Origin: Nostoc punctiforme NIES-2108
GTDB lineage: Bacteria > Cyanobacteriota > Cyanobacteriia > Cyanobacteriales > Nostocaceae
DNA length: 64,000 nt
Direction: 5' to 3'
NCBI GenBank assembly: GCA_003326195.1
Contig: LXQE01000029.1
Span: forward strand, 19,074-83,073
Within the stretch, counting starts at the first letter, position 1. Every line of letters begins with the position of its first letter. The translations under genes were made by a program, and so were the position numbers. Below, piece by piece: positions 61,203 to 64,000 of this stretch. The notes under the pieces were generated by a model. The model was not told where the DNA came from and ran no database searches. It saw only the letters and a list, made by a program, of their open reading frames with translations.

Positions 61203-62294
61203 ATTACTCCATTTTTGCATTTCCACTAATTCCATACACAACTCATTAATTTGCTCCAAATCAGGTTTATGAGGTAGGGCAGATTGTTCGTAAACAATTT
61301 CCATTTCGGCAACTAAATCTTCTGCCATTTTCATCACCTGTTCATAAGAATACTCACCTTTTAAAATAGCTTTTAAATCCTCAACATCACCAGCTATTCT
61401 TCTATCTACAATCACTTCACCTCGCCGCAATATTTCTACTCCACTGCGTAATAATCTAATGCAGTGCATTCCATGTTTAAGGTCAAAACCCGACTTTCTT
61501 TCCATTTCTGCTCTAGCCGGATTTCTATTTTCCTGCCAAGATAAGTAAGCTTTCCATTCTCTTAAAGCTATTTGATAGCTTTGGCTTTTCTGAAGCAGAC
61601 GGATAAAATCTTTACGGCTATTGGTTAACTTTTGGGTATATTTCAAAGTTTCATTGGGTAAAGTATATTGTTTTAAAACTCCTTTAAAATCAATATCTGC
61701 TGTCAGCAATTGATATAATTGTTCCGCTTCTTCCAAAAACTCAATCCGTCCTCTGATTAAGTTATAAAGATACTCCAGAAAAGCATTTAGCTCATCTTTG
61801 CTTAGAGGTGCTTCGTCTTCTATAGCGAAGTCAGATGGTATTGGTTTTTTTTGCGGTGGCTTTAACAACCACTTACGATGAGTTTCCATCTTTTTGATTT
61901 GGGCAAAAGCATAACCAGTGTAAGTATGTTTTACCTTCTTACTCAAAAATAGCTGTTTATGATTAATTAAATGCTGTCCGACTGAACTTAAAAAAGGATA
62001 GTTATTTAACCAGAGCAATTCTAAAACATTGGGATTTGCGCCCGCTAATAACTGGAGAATTTTTCTTAATTCATATATAACTGTGTCTTTGTTACCATCA
62101 ACGAATGGAAATATTCCTGGTTCATCCCAACCAGTATCTTTTTGTTCTATCCGATCAAATCCCAAATAGTACCTTTTGGGTGCGATAAATACTCCCCGAT
62201 AATCAAAGTCCGAATCAGGACGATTTAAACCATAGCCGTGGCTACCAGCCAAACCAATTAAAATAGTTCTTTGCTCAACTTCTATTCTTTTCAT
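61200..62294 (-). CDS. RlaP-type nucleotidyltransferase (DNA pol beta superfamily)
   Basis: 364 residues. Nucleotidyltransferase core GLAGSHGYGLNRPDSDFDYR: Gly17-Ser18 and the Asp29-x-Asp31 metal pair, followed by RGVFIAPKRYYLGF. The helical remainder includes IYELRKILQLLAGANPNVLE and a C-terminal domain with HGMHCIRLLRSGVEIL. This matches the PF10127-type family named RlaP from its association with RNA-repair operons. Here no ligase or phosphatase partner is adjacent, so its substrate is unknown. Confidence 0.82.
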   Translation of the reverse strand: MKRIEVEQRTILIGLAGSHGYGLNRPDSDFDYRGVFIAPKRYYLGFDRIEQKDTGWDEPGIFPFVDGNKDTVIYELRKILQLLAGANPNVLELLWLNNYPFLSSVGQHLINHKQLFLSKKVKHTYTGYAFAQIKKMETHRKWLLKPPQKKPIPSDFAIEDEAPLSKDELNAFLEYLYNLIRGRIEFLEEAEQLYQLLTADIDFKGVLKQYTLPNETLKYTQKLTNSRKDFIRLLQKSQSYQIALREWKAYLSWQENRNPARAEMERKSGFDLKHGMHCIRLLRSGVEILRRGEVIVDRRIAGDVEDLKAILKGEYSYEQVMKMAEDLVAEMEIVYEQSALPHKPDLEQINELCMELVEMQKWSN

Positions 62295-62611
62295 ATCACC
62301 TGATTAAAATATAGTCATCCTAACTCATGAGTTAAGCAGGTGGCGAGATGGAGAGTAGAGAAAGGGTTTTTAACTCTCTTCAGATATTACATAGATACTG
62401 TCACAGCATAAATAAAGCTGACGATTAATACATAACAGATATACTTAATCATTTGCGAACAATAAAATCCCCGACTTCTCTAAGAAATCAGGGATTTGAG
62501 CCTTGTGTTTAACAGGAATACCCCTAGAGGAGATGATGCAACGGTATCCCCTTGAGGAGCAAAACTTGTCAATTCAATTGTTTCTATACTTTCGGTTTCC
62601 TAGAACAGAAA
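62295..62611. other. Intergenic region with Nif11-gene terminator
   Basis: 317 bases; AT-rich left part upstream of the RlaP-type gene, the hairpin at 62466-62496, then sequence up to the Nif11-gene stop. No further gene. Confidence 0.45.
62466..62496 (-). terminator. Terminator downstream of Nif11 gene
   Basis: AATCCCCGACTTCT (62466-62479) pairs with AGAAATCAGGGATT (62483-62496), two mismatches. On the minus strand a T-rich stretch follows (ATTTTATT). Same family as 962-990. Confidence 0.7.
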
Positions 62612-62845
62612 TTATCTAGGATTAAGGTGGCGTCTAGTCCCCCATCCTGGATTAACAATGGCGGCTAAATCTTCTTCAGATAATTTGCTGATCTCACTAT
62701 CCAGTTCTTTGGCGGTGAAATCATAGCCACGCTCTTGAGCAATCTTGATGAAAGCTTCTGGATCGGCTGTTGCTTTGAGTCTTTGCTGTAATGCTTGATC
62801 TTCTTTGACAGCTTGAAAAAGTCGGGCAGCATTTTGTTGTGTCAT
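62612..62845 (-). CDS. Nif11-type leader peptide, putative RiPP precursor
   Basis: 77 residues from the ATG at 62845. The leader (NAARLFQAVKEDQALQQRLK, then EAFIKIAQERGYDFTAKELD) is a Nif11 domain, ending in SEEDLAAIVNP. The last residues, GWGTRRHLNPR, follow the leader as a short basic tail with no Cys. Nif11 leaders guide lanthipeptide or spliceotide enzymes, but no modifying enzyme, ABC peptidase or radical SAM gene lies within the window beside it. An alternative is a non-peptide Nif11 regulator. A frame start three codons earlier (GAGATTG) is less likely. Confidence 0.8.
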   Translation of the reverse strand: MTQQNAARLFQAVKEDQALQQRLKATADPEAFIKIAQERGYDFTAKELDSEISKLSEEDLAAIVNPGWGTRRHLNPR

Positions 62846-63401
62846 GACAATCAATCTCCTGTTTGAAATATCAGGTTTGAATGTGATAGTTTAACTCTTG
62901 AGGATTCACTAACTTTTGTAAAGGATTTCTAGATGAGACACCGTATATTTCATCTTAAAACAAAGAAGAAAAATGTGTTGGTTTTGATAAGAAAATATAA
63001 CTTTCAAACTAATATTAATGTTAATTTTTTGTAAAATCAGCCCTCAGATAGTAGCAATTTTTATCTAAAAAGAATTAATTCTGACTTTTTGTAAATATAA
63101 TTTACATTCGTGCAGGTGGGCGATGCTCATGACGATTATTAACTAATTCCTCCCCACTTTTGGAAAATGAGCGATCGCACAGAGTAATTAGCTGATTTTT
63201 CGTCTTAAGGCTGACCAGACAGCAATGCCAAATGCAAAAAATCCTATTAGAGCTTGACTTGACGTATGTTAATAAAATAGTATGTTAGATTGTCTGTCTA
63301 ATTCCTGCTCGGATCAGGTAGACATATTACAAAGGCTGGCAAAAGCATCTCTACAGGAGATAAAAACCAGCTACCTGTACGGCAACCTCAAGGACAATTC
63401 C
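62846..63401. other. Promoter/leader region of rplU operon
   Basis: 556 bases. The left part serves the Nif11 gene in the other direction. From about 63260 the DNA may be transcribed as the rplU leader: an out-of-family frame extension (63282-63401) precedes the true L21 start, and a small hairpin ATCTC/GAGAT lies near 63350-63362. An r-protein autoregulatory leader is possible but not shown. Confidence 0.45.
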
Positions 63402-63809
63402 ATGACCTACGCGATTATTGAAACTGGCGGCAAACAAATACGAGTAGAGCCAGGGCGGTTTTACGACGTTGAACTGCTTGCGATCGAAGCAGATGAAAAA
63501 GTTACAATAGATTCCGTATTACTCGTGCAGCACGATGGCGAAGTCACCATTGGACAGCCATTAGTAACAGGTGCAACTGTAGAAGGGACTGTAATGCGAC
63601 ATTACAGAGGTCGTAAAGTCCTGGTATACAAAATGAAGCCGAAAAAGAAAACCCGCAAAAAACGGGGGCATCGTCAGGAAATTACCAGACTTATGATTGA
63701 CTCCATCACCCTTAACGGTGCAGTGTTTGCTGCCCAAGGAGAACCGGAGAAGGAAACCCCCGTTGTCGATGAAACTCCTGCTGAAGAAGTTGAAACAGCT
63801 GCTGAATAA
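63402..63809 (+). CDS. rplU: 50S ribosomal protein L21
   Basis: 135 residues from the ATG at 63402 ([20 protein letters not shown]). The core has [18 protein letters not shown], the rRNA-binding loop of L21. The acidic C-terminal tail ([16 protein letters not shown]) is typical of cyanobacteria. A 40-codon in-frame upstream extension to 63282 has no L21 homology and is taken as leader. rpmA follows 31 bp downstream. Confidence 0.95.
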   Translation: MTYAIIETGGKQIRVEPGRFYDVELLAIEADEKVTIDSVLLVQHDGEVTIGQPLVTGATVEGTVMRHYRGRKVLVYKMKPKKKTRKKRGHRQEITRLMIDSITLNGAVFAAQGEPEKETPVVDETPAEEVETAAE

Positions 63810-63840
63810 TAAAAAGAAGTAGATACACAAGAGGAAATCA

Positions 63841-64000
63841 TGGCTCATAAGAAAGGAACAGGTAGTACGCGTAACGGTCGTGATTCTAATGCTCAACGTC
63901 TGGGTGTTAAGCGTTATGGCGGTCAAGTTGTGCGTGCAGGAAACATTCTCGTGCGTCAGCGTGGTACTAAATTCCACCCTGGTAACAACGTTGGTATTGG
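63841..64000 (+). CDS. rpmA: 50S ribosomal protein L27, 3' end outside window
   Basis: The frame from ATG 63841 reads [20 protein letters not shown] and continues as [28 protein letters not shown] to the window edge. This is the conserved N-terminal half of L27, which reaches the peptidyl-transferase centre. The Firmicute-type N-terminal extension is absent. GAGGA lies just upstream. Operon rplU-rpmA is the usual order. Confidence 0.95.

Noticed and set aside
63282..63401. N-terminal extension of L21
   Set aside because: The 40 extra residues do not resemble L21, whose conserved start [12 protein letters not shown] is at 63402.

Overview
The window comes from a filamentous, very probably heterocyst-forming cyanobacterium of the Nostoc/Anabaena group. 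Three things point there: the frequent octamer GCGATCGC (HIP1), many arrays of 7-bp tandem repeats typical of Nostocaceae, and a gene set that includes chlI, heme oxygenase, a phytochrome with an Rcp-type regulator, sucrose-phosphate phosphatase and manganese catalase. There are no rRNA or tRNA genes, no CRISPR array and no complete transposase gene.

Layout. 1-6.5 kb: the end of an unknown gene, a DUF485/sodium-solute symporter pair, a TPR protein, an RNase D-like nuclease and a BON lipoprotein. 6.7-28.2 kb: a signalling region with three very large hybrid histidine kinases (1541, 1501 and 961 aa), a bacteriophytochrome-type kinase with its small response regulator, and a CheB-like methylesterase. 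bioF, ruvA and a sucrose-phosphate phosphatase sit inside this region. An Rcp-like gene remnant at 11.8-12.1 kb is split by a 112-bp inverted-repeat element with a clear target duplication. 28.3-32.9 kb: DNA maintenance (xseA, xseB, recA with a probable LexA operator), a RelE-like toxin with no proper start, a GIY-YIG-like protein and a thioredoxin-fold protein. 32.9-35.2 kb: a gene-poor, repeat-rich accessory patch with three small Cys-rich or coiled-coil ORFs and a probable response-regulator fragment.

35.4-45.8 kb: heme oxygenase plus hemN, a GlsB-type membrane protein, Mn catalase, DUF3891, a NarL-type regulator, era, pfkA and an aspartoacylase-like enzyme. 46.5-51.0 kb: an ABC transporter operon of ATPase, permease, GldG-like and DUF4340 proteins. 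51.1-64 kb: purU, a PIN toxin with a probable antitoxin, a dynamin-like GTPase divergent from an unknown protein with a hydrophobic hairpin, a DUF2945 protein, an AAA-less M41-like protease, a GHL10-type hydrolase, chlI, an RlaP-type nucleotidyltransferase, an orphan Nif11-type RiPP precursor, rplU and the start of rpmA.

Functional themes. Red/far-red and redox sensing (phytochrome, kinases) lies near bilin and tetrapyrrole metabolism (heme oxygenase, HemN, ChlI). Non-coding DNA is dominated by short repeats: heptamer arrays, dispersed palindromes, two members of one inverted-repeat element family, and a repeat cassette shared by the hemN and chlI upstream regions. The strongest candidates for under-described biology are the dynamin-like/hydrophobic-hairpin divergent pair, the chimeric ancestry of the 1501-aa kinase, the Cys-rich cassette at 33.2-34.3 kb and the orphan Nif11 precursor.
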